A stretch of DNA of 64,000 nt, taken from positions 186,001 to 250,000 of the forward strand of contig NZ_JANUSB010000017.1 in NCBI RefSeq assembly GCF_024793895.1, read 5' to 3'. Under the pieces are notes generated by a model. The model made no database searches. It was not told the origin of the DNA and saw only the letters and a list, made by a program, of their open reading frames with translations. The translations under genes were made by a program, and so were the position numbers. Source of the DNA: Serratia sp. AKBS12 (GTDB lineage Bacteria > Pseudomonadota > Gammaproteobacteria > Enterobacterales > Enterobacteriaceae). Every line of letters begins with the position of its first letter. Within the stretch, counting starts at the first letter, position 1. Shown here in pieces: positions 9,478 through 19,943 of this stretch.

Positions 9478-12400
9478 AAATCTTGAGCTTACGGCTAAAA
9501 AACCTCAACTCGCTGCAGGGCGAATGGAAAATTGACTTCAGCAGCGAACCCTTTGCCAGCAATGGCCTGTTCGCCATTACCGGCCCGACCGGCGCCGGGA
9601 AAACCACCCTGCTCGACGCGGTGTGTCTGGCTCTGTATCACCAAACGCCGCGACTGCAGGTTTCCCCCAGCCAAAATGAACTGATGACGCGCCACACCGC
9701 CGAATCGCTGGCCGAAGTGGAGTTCGAAGTGAAAGGCGTCGGCTATCGCGCTTTCTGGAGCCAGCGGCGGGCCAAAAACGATCCGAACGGCAACCTGCAG
9801 GCGCCCAAAGTGGAGCTGGCGCTGCTGGCCGACGGCAAGATCGTCGCCGACAAGGTGCGCGACAAGCTGGAGCTGATTGCCGCCATCACCGGATTGGATT
9901 TTGGCCGTTTTACCAAGTCAATGATGCTGTCTCAAGGGCAGTTTGCCGCGTTTCTCAACGCCGATGCCAACGATCGCGCCGAACTGCTGGAGGAGCTGAC
10001 CGGCACCGAGATTTATGGCCAGCTGTCAGAACGGGTGTTTGAACAGCACAAACAGGCACGGCTTGATCTCGACGCCCTGCAACAGCGCGCCAGCGGTATA
10101 GAGCTGCTGGGCGATGAACAGCGCCAACGGCTGGAAAACCAGCTCAACGCATTACGCAGCGAAGAAACCGCCCTGAACCAACAGGCGCAGCAGGCTCAAC
10201 AGGCGCTGAACTGGCTGCAACAATGGCAGCAGGCGCAGCACAAACAGCAGGAATATCAACAACGGCTGAGCGAGGTGCAGCAGCAACAGCACCAGGCCGA
10301 ACCACAGTTGCAGGCGCTGGCGCGCAGCGAACCGGCAGAGAAATTGCGACCGTTGTTCAACGAACATCAGCGCTGCCACAGCGAACATCAGGCGCTGCAA
10401 CAGCAGATTGCCCAACTTGAGCAACAACGCCAGCAGCACAACGCCGCGTTGGCGCCGCTGCAACGGGCGCTGGAGCAGGCGCGATCCGAGCTGCAAAAAC
10501 AGGCGCTACAGCGCCAGCAGCAACAGCAACTGATCGATGAGCAGGTGGTACCCCTCGATCACCAGATTGCTCAACTAGAAAAAAATCGTCACGAACTGCG
10601 CCAAACGCTCGACGACGCCGAGCGGCAATGCGCGCAGCAGCAACGGACGCTGGCAGCCATCAACGCCGAACGCAGCCAGTTGGTGGCGCAGGTGGAGCAG
10701 CATCAAGGCAGACTGGTTAGCCTGAGCCAGTTGCTGGCAACGCAGCAGCAACGGCAACAGGCACTGGAGGCGCAAACGCCACTGGCAACGCTGCGTCAGC
10801 GTTTAAACCAGCTCGGCGAACTGCGTCCGACGCGCCAACAGCTCTACAGCCTCTCGACGCTGAGCCAGCAGATCAGCCAACGGCTGCAACAGCAACGACA
10901 GGAGCTCAATGATGGTCAGCAGCAACTGAGCCAGTTGGAGCCACAGCTGGAGCAGGCCCGCCAGCTCTACCAACAGCAGAAAGCGCTTGAGCAGGAAGTC
11001 GAAAAAACGCTGAGACTGGAACAGCAGATCGTCAGTCTGGAAGCCGAGCGCCGTCGTCTGCAACCCGGTGAACCCTGCCCACTGTGCGGTTCAACCAGCC
11101 ATCCGTCGATCGGCCATTACGAAACGCTGCAACCGTCGGAAACCGCCCAACGGCTGGACGGCATCAAGGCGCAGACCGAGATCGTTTACAAGCAGGGCGT
11201 TGAGCTGCGCGCTCGCCATGACAGCCTCAGGCAACAGCAACAGCGCCAACAGCTGGCCATCACCCAGGATGAACAGCAGTTGACGGCGCATCAGCAGCGC
11301 TGGCAGCAATTGACCGCCACGCTGGCATTCAGCTTCGGTTTGCAGGATAGCCAACGTCTGCACGACTGGCTGGACGACTGTGAAAATCAAGAGCGTGAAG
11401 GCGGTCAGCTATTGACGCAGCATGAACAGGCTGCATTGGCGGTACAGCAGGCCAAGGACGCGTTGGCCACGCTGCAAACACAGCAGCAGCAGGCCGAACA
11501 GCAGTCCGCCCTGCTCAACGAACGTTTCAACCTGCTGGAAAAAAACCTCGCTGAAACGCAACGTCAGCAACAACGGCTGCAACAGCAATGGCAACAGGCG
11601 CAGGAACAACACGCGACGCTACGCGCGCAACGGCTGGCGCTGTTCGGCGAGCAGCAGGTCGCGCAGGTACGCGAAAACCTGCGGGTACGGCAAGCCGCCG
11701 ACGAGCTGAGCTGCAACCAGGCCGCCGAGCGCTTGCAGCAGGCACAGGAACAACGGGATCGTCTGACCGGCCAGTTGGCCGGGCTGCAGCAGCAGTTGGC
11801 GCAGTTGGCCGAACGCCTGCAACACGCGCAAACGCGGTGGCAGCAGGGGCTGGCCGCCAGCGAATTCACCGACGAGGCCGCCTTCAGCGCCGCCTTGCTG
11901 GACGATGCCGAACGCCAACGACTGCAACAGCACAAGGAACACCTGCTGCAACGTCGCGTCGAGGCCGACGCACTGCTGGCGCAGGCGATACAGACGCTGG
12001 AACAGCAGCAACAACAGCGGCCGAACGCGCTTGACGACCCGCAGAGCGACGGCGAGGCGCTGGCCGCCCGGCAACAGGCATTACTGCAACAATTGAAGAT
12101 GCTGCAGTTCCGCCAGGGCGAGCTGCGCCATCAGTTGCAAAGCGACGCCCTGCGCCGCAACGACCAGCAGGCGCTACTGGCACAAATCGCCCAAAGCCAG
12201 CAGCAGTACGATGACTGGAGCCTGCTCAATCAGTTGATCGGCTCAAAAGAAGGCGACAAGTTCCGCAAGTTTGCGCAAGGGCTAACGCTCGATCATCTGG
12301 TGTATCTGGCCAATAACCAGCTTGGCCGGCTGCATGGCCGCTACCTGCTGCAACGCAAAACCAGCGACGCACTGGAATTGCTGGTGGTGGATACCTGGCA

Positions 12401-12731
12401 AGCCGACGCGCTGCGCGATACCCGCACCCTGTCCGGCGGCGAAAGTTTCCTGGTCAGCCTGGCGCTGGCGCTGGCGTTGTCCGATCTGGTCAGCCATAAA
12501 ACCAGCATCGATTCCCTGTTCCTGGACGAAGGTTTCGGCACGCTGGACGCCGAGACGCTGGATACCGCGCTGGATGCGCTCGACAGCCTGAACGCCTCCG
12601 GCAAAACCATCGGCGTGATCAGCCACGTCGAGGCAATGAAAGAACGCATTCCAGTGCAGATCAAAGTGAAGAAGGTCAACGGCCTGGGGGTCAGCCGCCT
12701 CGAGGCGCAATATCGGGTGGAGCATCCCTGA
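9474..12731 (+). CDS. sbcC: SbcC, SMC-like ATPase subunit of SbcCD
   Basis: A 1085-residue Rad50-type protein. Walker A is [14 protein letters not shown] near residue 38, the zinc-hook CPLC motif is at residues 535-538, the ABC signature [20 protein letters not shown] and Walker [13 protein letters not shown] are at the C-terminus. Two very long coiled coils, unusually rich in glutamine, join head and hook; the many CAG/CAA codons make this stretch look repetitive at DNA level. It is translationally coupled to sbcD. Head and hook are intact, so the complex should be functional. Confidence 0.96.
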   Translation: MKILSLRLKNLNSLQGEWKIDFSSEPFASNGLFAITGPTGAGKTTLLDAVCLALYHQTPRLQVSPSQNELMTRHTAESLAEVEFEVKGVGYRAFWSQRRAKNDPNGNLQAPKVELALLADGKIVADKVRDKLELIAAITGLDFGRFTKSMMLSQGQFAAFLNADANDRAELLEELTGTEIYGQLSERVFEQHKQARLDLDALQQRASGIELLGDEQRQRLENQLNALRSEETALNQQAQQAQQALNWLQQWQQAQHKQQEYQQRLSEVQQQQHQAEPQLQALARSEPAEKLRPLFNEHQRCHSEHQALQQQIAQLEQQRQQHNAALAPLQRALEQARSELQKQALQRQQQQQLIDEQVVPLDHQIAQLEKNRHELRQTLDDAERQCAQQQRTLAAINAERSQLVAQVEQHQGRLVSLSQLLATQQQRQQALEAQTPLATLRQRLNQLGELRPTRQQLYSLSTLSQQISQRLQQQRQELNDGQQQLSQLEPQLEQARQLYQQQKALEQEVEKTLRLEQQIVSLEAERRRLQPGEPCPLCGSTSHPSIGHYETLQPSETAQRLDGIKAQTEIVYKQGVELRARHDSLRQQQQRQQLAITQDEQQLTAHQQRWQQLTATLAFSFGLQDSQRLHDWLDDCENQEREGGQLLTQHEQAALAVQQAKDALATLQTQQQQAEQQSALLNERFNLLEKNLAETQRQQQRLQQQWQQAQEQHATLRAQRLALFGEQQVAQVRENLRVRQAADELSCNQAAERLQQAQEQRDRLTGQLAGLQQQLAQLAERLQHAQTRWQQGLAASEFTDEAAFSAALLDDAERQRLQQHKEHLLQRRVEADALLAQAIQTLEQQQQQRPNALDDPQSDGEALAARQQALLQQLKMLQFRQGELRHQLQSDALRRNDQQALLAQIAQSQQQYDDWSLLNQLIGSKEGDKFRKFAQGLTLDHLVYLANNQLGRLHGRYLLQRKTSDALELLVVDTWQADALRDTRTLSGGESFLVSLALALALSDLVSHKTSIDSLFLDEGFGTLDAETLDTALDALDSLNASGKTIGVISHVEAMKERIPVQIKVKKVNGLGVSRLEAQYRVEHP

Positions 12732-12899
12732 TCGGTAAAATGGCAATGCGATCGCGACGGCTGCGAGATGACCAAACGCTATCCGGCACCGTTGGCCGCA
12801 ATGCCGCAGCCCTGCATCACTAGCGTCGGCAAGATCAATAGCCTGGCTGGCCAGCGCCTGCCGGGCAAAGGGCTGGTCTCGCCAGCCCCAAACGCCGGT

Positions 12900-13808
12900 T
12901 TACAGTTGTGGCCACAGCCAGGCTGCGCCACGTACGCCGCTGGAATCGCCATGAATCGCCTTGCGGATCGGCGTTGCGCATTCGCCGCCGAATACCCAGG
13001 GTTTCACCAGCTGCGGTACGGTTTGATACAGCCGTTCCACGTTGCTCATGCCGCCTCCCAGGACGATAACGTCCGGATCGAACAGGTTGATCGCCTGGGC
13101 CAGCGACTTGGCCAGGCGCATTTCATAACGGGCAATAGCCCGTTCCGCCAGCGCATCCTGCTGCTCGGCCAGCGCCATGATTTGCTGCCCCGTCAGCGAC
13201 CGCCCACTCAGGCGCGCATAGTCGGTAGCGAAGCCGGTTCCCGAAATAAAGGTTTCGATGCAGCCCTGCTTACCGCAGTAACACGGCACGGCGGCGCGAT
13301 AGCGTAGTTCATCATCGTCCAGCCAGGGCAACGGGTTATGCCCCCATTCGCCGGAAATACCGTTACCGCCGGCATGTACCTGGCCATTAATCGCCACGCC
13401 GGCCCCGCAACCGGTACCGACAATCACCGCAAACACCACTTTTTGGCCGGCACCGGCGCCGTCGGTGGCCTCGGAAACCGCCAGACAGTTGGCGTCATTG
13501 GCCAGCCTGACTTCGCGTTGCAGCATTGCCGACAGATCTTTATCCAGCGGCATGCCGTTCAGCCAGGTAGAGTTGGCGTTTTTCACCAGTCCGGTGAACG
13601 GCGACAGCGTTCCGGGAATGCCGACGCCCACCGAACCCTGTTCGCCGGTGTAATCTTCCGCCATATTGACCAGCCCGGTTATCGCGCGCAGCGTCTGTTG
13701 ATAATCATCCCGTGGCGTGGCGATGCGGTGACGAAACAGCTCGCGCCCGTCATTCGCCAAAGCAACTACTTCAACTTTCGTTCCACCCAAATCGATACCA
13801 ATCCGCAC
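12900..13808 (-). CDS. mak: Mak, ROK-family fructokinase
   Basis: A 302-residue sugar kinase expected to phosphorylate fructose (mannofructokinase). It opens with the phosphate-binding motif [10 protein letters not shown], carries the ROK zinc site (HNPLPW ... CYCGKQGC) and a second phosphate loop [10 protein letters not shown]. The start is a GTG at 13808 preceded by GAGGAG; the longer reading frame upstream adds an unconserved 35-residue tail. Length and sequence agree with E. coli Mak, and the neighbours sbcC and rdgC match its E. coli location except that araJ is absent. Confidence 0.92.
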   Translation of the reverse strand: MRIGIDLGGTKVEVVALANDGRELFRHRIATPRDDYQQTLRAITGLVNMAEDYTGEQGSVGVGIPGTLSPFTGLVKNANSTWLNGMPLDKDLSAMLQREVRLANDANCLAVSEATDGAGAGQKVVFAVIVGTGCGAGVAINGQVHAGGNGISGEWGHNPLPWLDDDELRYRAAVPCYCGKQGCIETFISGTGFATDYARLSGRSLTGQQIMALAEQQDALAERAIARYEMRLAKSLAQAINLFDPDVIVLGGGMSNVERLYQTVPQLVKPWVFGGECATPIRKAIHGDSSGVRGAAWLWPQL

Positions 13809-13982
13809 GATTTTCTCCTCAATGCGCAGCTGACACTCATCATATTGCGCCGAGTGTGCCGCAATAGCTGCGCGCACGCAAATCAGAGGAATGAGGCGAT
13901 TTTTCAGCGTCAATTGGGTATCATGCCGCCCTGCTTTTGATGAATCAGCGTGCGGAAAGCACGCCCAGCCTGGGATAACTTT

Positions 13983-14894
13983 ATGCTGTGGTTTAAGAAT
14001 TTGATGGTTTACCGTTTAAGCCGCGAGGTTGCGCTAAACGCGGATGAAATGGAAAAACAGCTTGGCGCATTTTCCTTTACGCCGTGCGGCAGCCAGGATA
14101 TGGCGAAAACCGGCTGGGTCTCCCCAATGGGTTCACACAGTGATGCACTGACGCATGCGATCAACGGCCAGATCGTGATCTGCGCCCGCAAGGAAGAAAA
14201 AATTCTGCCTTCGCCGGTTATCAAGCAGGAATTACAGGCAAAAATCGACAAGCTGGAAGGCGAACAGCACCGCAAGCTGAAGAAAACCGAAAAGGACGCG
14301 CTGAAGGACGAAGTGCTGCACAGCCTGCTCCCGCGCGCATTCAGCCGCTTCAACCAGACCTATATGTGGATCGATACCGTCAACGGCCTGATCATGGTTG
14401 ACGCCGCCAGCGCCAAACGCGCAGAAGATACCCTGGCGCTGCTGCGCAAGAGCCTGGGCTCGCTGCCGGTGGTACCGCTGACCATGGAAAGCCCGATTGA
14501 GCTGACGCTGACCGAGTGGGTGCGCTCTGGTGAGCTGCCGGCCGGCTTTATCATTCAGGATGAAGCCGAGCTAAAAGCCATTCTGGAAGACGGCGGAGTG
14601 ATCCGTTGCAAGAAGCAGAACCTGATCAGCGATGAAATTGCCGTGCATATCGAAGCCGGCAAACTGGTCACCAAGCTGGCCGTGGATTGGCAAGAGCGTA
14701 TTCAGTTGGTGATTGCAGACGACGGTTCGCTAAAACGCCTGAAGTTCGCCGACGCGCTACGTGAACAGAACGACGATATCGATCGCGAGGACTTCGCTCA
14801 ACGTTTCGACGCTGATTTTATCTTGATGACCAGCGAGCTGGCGGCATTGATTCAGAATACTATTGAAGCACTGGGCGGCGAGGCGCAGCGTTAA
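13983..14894 (+). CDS. rdgC: RdgC, recombination-associated DNA-binding protein
   Basis: A 303-residue nucleoid-associated protein that in E. coli forms a ring on double-stranded DNA and restrains RecA. The N-terminus [16 protein letters not shown] is the family signature. I start at 13983; the in-frame ATG at 13950 adds eleven unconserved residues. It is divergent from mak and convergent with ppnP. The GC-rich hairpin at about 14912-14937 may stop both transcripts. Confidence 0.95.
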   Translation: MLWFKNLMVYRLSREVALNADEMEKQLGAFSFTPCGSQDMAKTGWVSPMGSHSDALTHAINGQIVICARKEEKILPSPVIKQELQAKIDKLEGEQHRKLKKTEKDALKDEVLHSLLPRAFSRFNQTYMWIDTVNGLIMVDAASAKRAEDTLALLRKSLGSLPVVPLTMESPIELTLTEWVRSGELPAGFIIQDEAELKAILEDGGVIRCKKQNLISDEIAVHIEAGKLVTKLAVDWQERIQLVIADDGSLKRLKFADALREQNDDIDREDFAQRFDADFILMTSELAALIQNTIEALGGEAQR

Positions 14895-14953
14895 TCAGAC
14901 CTGACGGCACTCAGGGGCCCGGCATCGCGAGCCCCTTGCCATTAACTGCGGGT

Positions 14954-15244
14954 TTATTTGCTCAAATAGCGGCACAGATAGGCCGTTGCGTCGGCAACCT
15001 GCACGTTGAACTCACTGTGCCCCGGCACAAAAAACTTCTCGCCAGGCGTAAATACCTGCCAGTCCGGCGCCCCCGGCAACAGCACCTTCAGCGCCCCGGT
15101 AATCACCGTCATTTCTTCCGGCTGGGCAGTCCCAAAGGTGTATTCCCCTTCTTCCATCACTCCGACGCTGGTACGACCGATGCTGCTACTGTCGAAACCG
15201 ATTGATTTTACTTTTCCGGCAAAATACTCATTCACATTCAGCAT
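14954..15244 (-). CDS. ppnP: PpnP (YaiE), pyrimidine/purine nucleoside phosphorylase
   Basis: A 96-residue single-domain cupin of the PpnP (formerly DUF1255) family, which splits many nucleosides with phosphate into base and ribose-1-phosphate. It reads [17 protein letters not shown] ... [12 protein letters not shown], matching the full family length. It lies between rdgC and aroM as in E. coli. It stands alone; the next operon upstream has its own terminator. Confidence 0.93.
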   Translation of the reverse strand: MLNVNEYFAGKVKSIGFDSSSIGRTSVGVMEEGEYTFGTAQPEEMTVITGALKVLLPGAPDWQVFTPGEKFFVPGHSEFNVQVADATAYLCRYLSK

Positions 15245-15393
15245 AGACTTGCACCCGCGTAATTATCTTTGTGGAACAACCATATTGGGGCATCGCGCCT
15301 ATGCTGTCACTGGTTTTCAACGTGAAATGCGATCGCCGCGCAGAAGAAAATGCTGTGTTTGGCAAACCGCTCGACAAAGCCTGCGTCCCGAGA

Positions 15394-15420
15394 TAAAAAA
15401 ACGGGGCCTGACGGCCCCGA
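15394..15420 (-). terminator. Rho-independent terminator of the OPT-DUF1177-aroM operon
   Basis: The stem CGGGGCC/GGCCCCG with loop TGAC is followed on the minus strand by seven T residues. It lies 36 bases after the aroM stop and closes the three-gene operon. Confidence 0.85.
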
Positions 15421-15455
15421 ACGGATGATAGGATGCGATTTTATTATTTTTTTAA

Positions 15456-16133
15456 TCAGTCAATTAGCTCTGCCGCCAGCTTGGCGACCAGCACGTTGGA
15501 CAGCAACACCGGAATATCCAACCGGGCCTGCAGAAAGTCCCGGTGCCGCTGGTGATAGCCAATGCAATCCAGCACCACTACCTCGGCCCCCTGCTGCTGC
15601 AAGGCATTGGCTGCCTGCTCCAGCCGCACCTCGTCGGCCAGATAGGGGCTGGCAACGGCAAAGCACGGCGGCGTCGCCAACTGCTGCCACTTGCCAGCTT
15701 GTTCGTTAATTTGCTCCTCCACCGGCACCACAATACCCACCCGATGCTGGCTGACAATTGCGGCGATCAGCGGGGGTATGATGCGATCCGGCTCCAGTAA
15801 CAACGCCTGTTCGGCCTGCAAATGACCAAATTCGCCGGTGCACAGCAGCAGGATCACCTCACACCCCTGCCGTTCCAGCTCGCGGATTTTCTGCTGCAAC
15901 CCCTGCTCCACGCGTGCGGCGGCCAGTGTTACCTGCGAACCGTCCAGCAGGCGCGTCACCAGCCGTTTTTCTCCGGGCTGCGGTGCATAACCCGCTGCCA
16001 CCTGCTCCGCAGACAGGCCGTCCAACAGCCCAATGTGCGTCGCCGAGGATTCGGGCAGGTAGGCAGAAAGCAATGGCATGATGTCACTGCGCGGCGCCTG
16101 GCCGATAGTCAGGGTGGCAAACGAAGCGCTCAT
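15456..16133 (-). CDS. aroM: AroM family protein, Asp/Glu racemase-like fold
   Basis: A 225-residue protein equal in length to E. coli AroM. Two cysteines in the expected racemase positions are visible, LLCTGEFGHL and VVLDCIGYHQ, so acid/base chemistry like that of cofactor-independent amino acid racemases is possible. The AroM name comes from co-transcription with aroL in E. coli, and no enzyme role is established to my knowledge. Here it is the last gene of an operon with a DUF1177 protein and an OPT transporter, starting two bases after the DUF1177 stop. This context suggests work on an imported peptide-like compound. Confidence 0.85.
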   Translation of the reverse strand: MSASFATLTIGQAPRSDIMPLLSAYLPESSATHIGLLDGLSAEQVAAGYAPQPGEKRLVTRLLDGSQVTLAAARVEQGLQQKIRELERQGCEVILLLCTGEFGHLQAEQALLLEPDRIIPPLIAAIVSQHRVGIVVPVEEQINEQAGKWQQLATPPCFAVASPYLADEVRLEQAANALQQQGAEVVVLDCIGYHQRHRDFLQARLDIPVLLSNVLVAKLAAELID

Positions 16134-16135
16134 GA

Positions 16136-17065
16136 TTATTTCCTCTTTTGCAGGTGGCTCAGGCTACCGTACAGCGACAGCAGCCGGGCATATTCATCGG
16201 CGTCGTAAAAACGGCAGGTTCCGCGGCCGAATTCCTTCGCCACTTCCACCGCAAACTTGACGGTCAGCGCAATGTCCACTTCGTGGCTGGCACCGGTACC
16301 GCAGCCAGGTACCACCGATTCGCTGCAAATCGCCACGCCGACCACCGGTGCGTCGGTGGCGGTCGACGGTTGCAGAATGCTGTTGAGATGGTGCACGCCA
16401 TTGCCGTAAGGCGTAATGTCCTGCGTGGTGATCGGGAAGGTCACCGCCGGGCGACCGCTGGTCATCTCCATAATACGCAGCAGATCTTCCGCCACCCGCA
16501 GGATATAACCCTCTTTCACCGTCGGAGAAAGCGCGTAACCTTTGTGATTGATGATGCGGTTGCCCTTGGTGGTGTCGATTGACAGGATCGCATCGGCTTC
16601 TGCCACCACTTCATTATCATTCATCGTGACGTCATCGATCGGCGAATCCATAAAATCCACCGGATCGTGCGGTCGGGTCGGCGCATTCGGGCAAATATGG
16701 GTGGTAACCACTACGTCGCCCGCCAGCACATCCCCCTTGCGCTGCATCTCGGCCAGCTTCAACGCACTGCTGATGGCGGCAATCGCACCGTCGCCGTCGG
16801 AAACCAGCCCAATGCGCGTCGGCCGGGCGCCAATGCCGCCCAAACGACCGACAATGCCCAGGGTTGGCGCATCGCCTCCCTGGCTTTTGCCGGCGCTGCC
16901 GGGGATGTCGATACGTACGAAGTCGGTCGAGCCTTTCGGTCCACTGGCGCGCCGGGTGGTGGCCGTAACGCCGGGATAGCCGGCAAACAGATCGACCACG
17001 TCCTGGCCGCTGACGAAGGCATTATCAATTAATTCAAAAACCTGTAGGGTTTGTTGCAAGCTCAT
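16136..17065 (-). CDS. DUF1177 domain protein, uncharacterised, possible hydrolase
   Basis: A 309-residue protein matching DUF1177 across its whole length. Conserved-looking polar clusters include THICPNAPTRPHDPVDFMD, ILSIDTTKGNRII and the Cys/His-rich AICSESVVPGCGTGASHEVD, which could bind metal or form an active site. No signal peptide is present, so it is cytoplasmic. It is tightly placed between the OPT transporter (36 bases) and aroM (2 bases). A peptidase or amidase role on the transported compound is inference from context; I know of no experiment on the family. Confidence 0.75.
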   Translation of the reverse strand: MSLQQTLQVFELIDNAFVSGQDVVDLFAGYPGVTATTRRASGPKGSTDFVRIDIPGSAGKSQGGDAPTLGIVGRLGGIGARPTRIGLVSDGDGAIAAISSALKLAEMQRKGDVLAGDVVVTTHICPNAPTRPHDPVDFMDSPIDDVTMNDNEVVAEADAILSIDTTKGNRIINHKGYALSPTVKEGYILRVAEDLLRIMEMTSGRPAVTFPITTQDITPYGNGVHHLNSILQPSTATDAPVVGVAICSESVVPGCGTGASHEVDIALTVKFAVEVAKEFGRGTCRFYDADEYARLLSLYGSLSHLQKRK

Positions 17066-17101
17066 AATGTCAACCTTTCACCTAGTGTTGTAACGGGCGC
17101 G

Positions 17102-18670
17102 TTATTTACCCTTGCTGGCAAACAGCGAGTTAAAGAAGCTGTACAGGGCGTCGCCGGCAATAAAGCCCGCGGCCATGATTTCCATTGGCGTACGGCCTTT
17201 GTCTCCCCAGCGCTTGATAATCAGGATGCGCAGCGCGATCCCGACGATCACCGCCCAGCCGGCCAAGACGTTGTTGATCAGCAAGCCGGTGGCCAACAGC
17301 ACGCCAAGCTGGCGCTTCGGCCCGCCGACCAGCTGTACGATGGCGCCAGGAATCGCCCATATCAACAGGCTCCAGGCGATCCCCGGCTGGGCGCCGGCCT
17401 CGATGGTTTTGGCATACACCCGCGCCACCGGCGGCACCAAATCCTGCAAGAAATAGCTGCTGTAGGAGAAGTACACCACCGGAATGGCTACCACAAAGGC
17501 AATCAACGCCGCGCCCAATTGAATACGCCGCCCCAACAGCTCCTGTTGCAGATCTTTGCCGTGCCCGCGCAGGATAAAACCGGCCTTTAGATCAAAGCCC
17601 ATATCCGCAAACGCCGGCCCGGTTGCGGCGGTAAAGCCGGTCAGAATACACAGCGCCAACGGCGGGAAACCGATCAAAATGCCGATAATCAGGGTAATCA
17701 GCGCTACGGCGAACGCCGGGAACCAGCCGGAATGCATCGCCGCGATGCCGACGATCAATTCATGCACAAAGGCGGCAAAGGCGGCGTAAATCACAAATAG
17801 TGCCAGCATGGTCAATGACATTTCGCTGTACAATCCGCCCGCCAGCGCCAGCAGCGCGGCGATCGTCACGTACCCCACGGCGCCGAGGCCCAGCGCCTTG
17901 CGCACCTCGCTATCCGGCTGCGTGTGGCTGGTACCGAGGTCGAGTCGCTTGTTGCGAATCACCTGTACCACCTGGATCAGCGCCACCAGCCCGGCGCCTA
18001 CCATCACGCCGTGGGGAATATACAGCGCATTGATATCAACACCGGCCATCGGTTCGGCATAGGCGCGCAGCAGCAGGCCCACGCCGAACATGCCGAGCGC
18101 CCAGATATTGCCGATAAACGCGGTGCCAAACGCCGCCATCGGGATCTTCAGCATCGAGCCGGCAATGCCGATCGCTACGCCAACCACCAGCAGCCAAGCC
18201 TGTTTGCCTCCCCGGTCACCGGCCTTGATGGCTTCCGCCGCCGCCACGCCCGGTGGCCAGGCATTGGCGGCCGGGAACACTTTGGTATCGAACAGGCGGT
18301 ATAACAGATAGGCGTCCAGCAGCATTGCCGCTGCCACGCCGCAGAACATTGGCAGGATCAGCTGCGGTTGCCCCATCACATAGGGTACGGCAATCGGCAT
18401 CAGCAAGCTGTTGGCCGCGCCAAAGGTGGCGGAAGAGATCACCGTCTGCGCCAGATTCTGCGTATGCACCGAGCGATAACGCTGGAAGATCTGCAACGGC
18501 AGACGTGCCAGCAGCATGGCCAGCAGCGCACCAATAATCGACGTATTCGGCGTCACGCCGAGCGTGGTAATAAGCTGCACGCCGATAATTGCGCCAATCA
18601 CCGACAGCGCCACCATCACCAACAGCGTGCCGATATCCCGCAACGGATTGAGTGTGGTATTTGGCTTCAT
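17102..18670 (-). CDS. OPT/YSL-type membrane transporter
   Basis: A 522-residue polytopic membrane protein with about twelve or more hydrophobic segments and OPT-type motifs such as NTSIIGALLAML near the N-terminus and AANAWPPGVAAAEAIKAG in the middle. OPT proteins import oligopeptides, modified peptides or metal chelates by proton symport. It is the first gene of the operon with DUF1177 and aroM, and an IclR-type palindrome lies 70 bases before its start. The substrate is unknown; linkage to a racemase-like protein makes a peptide containing D- or unusual amino acids attractive but unproven. Confidence 0.75.
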   Translation of the reverse strand: MKPNTTLNPLRDIGTLLVMVALSVIGAIIGVQLITTLGVTPNTSIIGALLAMLLARLPLQIFQRYRSVHTQNLAQTVISSATFGAANSLLMPIAVPYVMGQPQLILPMFCGVAAAMLLDAYLLYRLFDTKVFPAANAWPPGVAAAEAIKAGDRGGKQAWLLVVGVAIGIAGSMLKIPMAAFGTAFIGNIWALGMFGVGLLLRAYAEPMAGVDINALYIPHGVMVGAGLVALIQVVQVIRNKRLDLGTSHTQPDSEVRKALGLGAVGYVTIAALLALAGGLYSEMSLTMLALFVIYAAFAAFVHELIVGIAAMHSGWFPAFAVALITLIIGILIGFPPLALCILTGFTAATGPAFADMGFDLKAGFILRGHGKDLQQELLGRRIQLGAALIAFVVAIPVVYFSYSSYFLQDLVPPVARVYAKTIEAGAQPGIAWSLLIWAIPGAIVQLVGGPKRQLGVLLATGLLINNVLAGWAVIVGIALRILIIKRWGDKGRTPMEIMAAGFIAGDALYSFFNSLFASKGK

Positions 18671-18739
18671 TATGTCATTTCCCCTGAATAACCCTGCAAC
18701 AGCGAAAAGAGATATTTATGGCAATAAGCAACCAGCGCA

Positions 18740-18756
18740 GTTCCAATATATGGGAC
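18740..18756. promoter_or_regulatory. Predicted IclR operator upstream of the OPT operon
   Basis: GTTCCAATATATGGGAC is an almost perfect inverted repeat (6-5-6), and its flanks extend it to CAG...CTG. It differs at only two of 17 bases from the site before the iclR-family gene, which points to the same regulator acting on both. Confidence 0.7.
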
Positions 18757-18885
18757 TGCGAATAACTTGATTGCGTTATTACCATCCCAACAAAATACGT
18801 ATTATTTTAATCGTTAAATCGTTGGCAAATGCCCTGGTATTAGCGCCAATAATTTAGAATATCGGAAAAAGGCATGTTCGACGCG

Positions 18886-19659
18886 CTATGGGATCTGGCG
18901 CCAATAATCATCACCGAGTTTTTCTGCCAATTGCCGTGAAACTGTCATTAATTCTAATAATACTTCGGCGGCAAACGGCTGTTCGACGCTCTGGGTCGGG
19001 AAAGACAAACACAGCCCGACGGTTTCGCTGCGATGCTTGTTGGTCACCGTGGTGGCCAGCGAGCTGATGCCCTGCAAGGTTTCATTACGTGCCAGGGACC
19101 AGCCCTGCTGGCGGATCTGCCCTAATTTTTGCAGTAATGCCGCCAGCGTTTGTGGCGCATTGGGTGACGCCACCTGATAGCCGGCGGCAAAGCGCGCGGC
19201 CACCTGTGCATCATCTTCACGCGCCAGCAGCGCTCGGCCAACCGAGGTTTCCGCCGCCGGCGAGCGGCTGCCGACCGGCGTCACCACCTGCAAAAAATGC
19301 CGGCCGGGAAATACGCGCATCACCACGATTTCGCTGCCGTCCAGCATCGAAATATAGCCGGTACAGCGGGTCAAGCCACTGAGTTGCACCATGCCTGCCG
19401 CAGCGTTGTCGACCATCGGCGTCGACAGATAATGGCTGCTTACCGCCAGCAACAACCGGCCGATTTTATACAGGCGATTTTGCGCATCGCGCTCAAGCAA
19501 CCCCTGGTTTTCCATAGTTTGCAGCAGTCGCGAAACGGTACTCTTCGGCAACGCCAGCTGTTGAACCACATCGCTAAAAGAAATGCCCGGCTGGCCATGC
19601 GTCATGCTCTGTCGCGAAAACAGTTTTAATACCGCGGCGGCATTTTCCAACGTCGTCAT
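18886..19659 (-). CDS. IclR-family regulator of the OPT-DUF1177-aroM operon
   Basis: A 257-residue regulator with the N-terminal winged helix (SFSDVVQQLALPKSTVSRLLQTM) and the C-terminal IclR effector domain, including VGSRSPAAETSVGRALLA. It lies 215 bases upstream of the OPT gene on the same strand. A perfect palindrome 11 bases before its own start nearly matches one before the operon, so autoregulation together with control of the transporter operon is likely. The ligand is probably the transported compound or its product; that is inference. Confidence 0.88.
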   Translation of the reverse strand: MTTLENAAAVLKLFSRQSMTHGQPGISFSDVVQQLALPKSTVSRLLQTMENQGLLERDAQNRLYKIGRLLLAVSSHYLSTPMVDNAAAGMVQLSGLTRCTGYISMLDGSEIVVMRVFPGRHFLQVVTPVGSRSPAAETSVGRALLAREDDAQVAARFAAGYQVASPNAPQTLAALLQKLGQIRQQGWSLARNETLQGISSLATTVTNKHRSETVGLCLSFPTQSVEQPFAAEVLLELMTVSRQLAEKLGDDYWRQIP

Positions 19660-19669
19660 TGCGCTTCCT

Positions 19670-19686
19670 GTTCCACTATATGGAAC
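19670..19686. promoter_or_regulatory. Predicted IclR operator upstream of the iclR-family gene
   Basis: GTTCCACTATATGGAAC is a perfect 6-5-6 palindrome just upstream of the regulator start. It is the partner of the site at 18740-18756. Confidence 0.7.
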
Positions 19687-19900
19687 CTGGTTCCTGTTCG
19701 ATAATTAGAAAACTAAAACTCGCACAGTTTATCGTCAAGCAGTTTGTTATTTTCCGTGCAGTTGATTTATAGCGAATGATGCTTCTGAAAATAAAATTCA
19801 ACAGAGATCGCGCAAATATTGCGGCTGGATTGCTGGGGATATGCGCTTATAACCAATATAAGCAGAGGATCGTACTGATTCATTACCTTGGCCAAGCGAT

Positions 19901-19924
19901 AAAATGAACCGGCGAATGCCGGTT
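19901..19924 (-). terminator. Rho-independent terminator of yaiA
   Basis: The stem AACCGGC/GCCGGTT with a four-base loop lies after the yaiA stop and is followed on the minus strand by CATTTTATC. Confidence 0.7.
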
Positions 19925-19943
19925 CTGCAATACATCAGGCAGC

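Noticed and set aside
10180..12040. CAG/CAA-rich repetitive DNA that resembles a repeat array
   Set aside because: It encodes the glutamine-rich coiled coil of SbcC and has no regular spacer structure; not CRISPR.
10152..12074. Several long leucine-rich frames antisense to sbcC
   Set aside because: They arise from CAG/CAA glutamine codons read backwards as CTG/TTG leucine; sbcC is intact.
12768..13307. 179-codon open frame on the plus strand
   Set aside because: It is antisense to mak, whose motifs and length are complete; the frame has no family resemblance.
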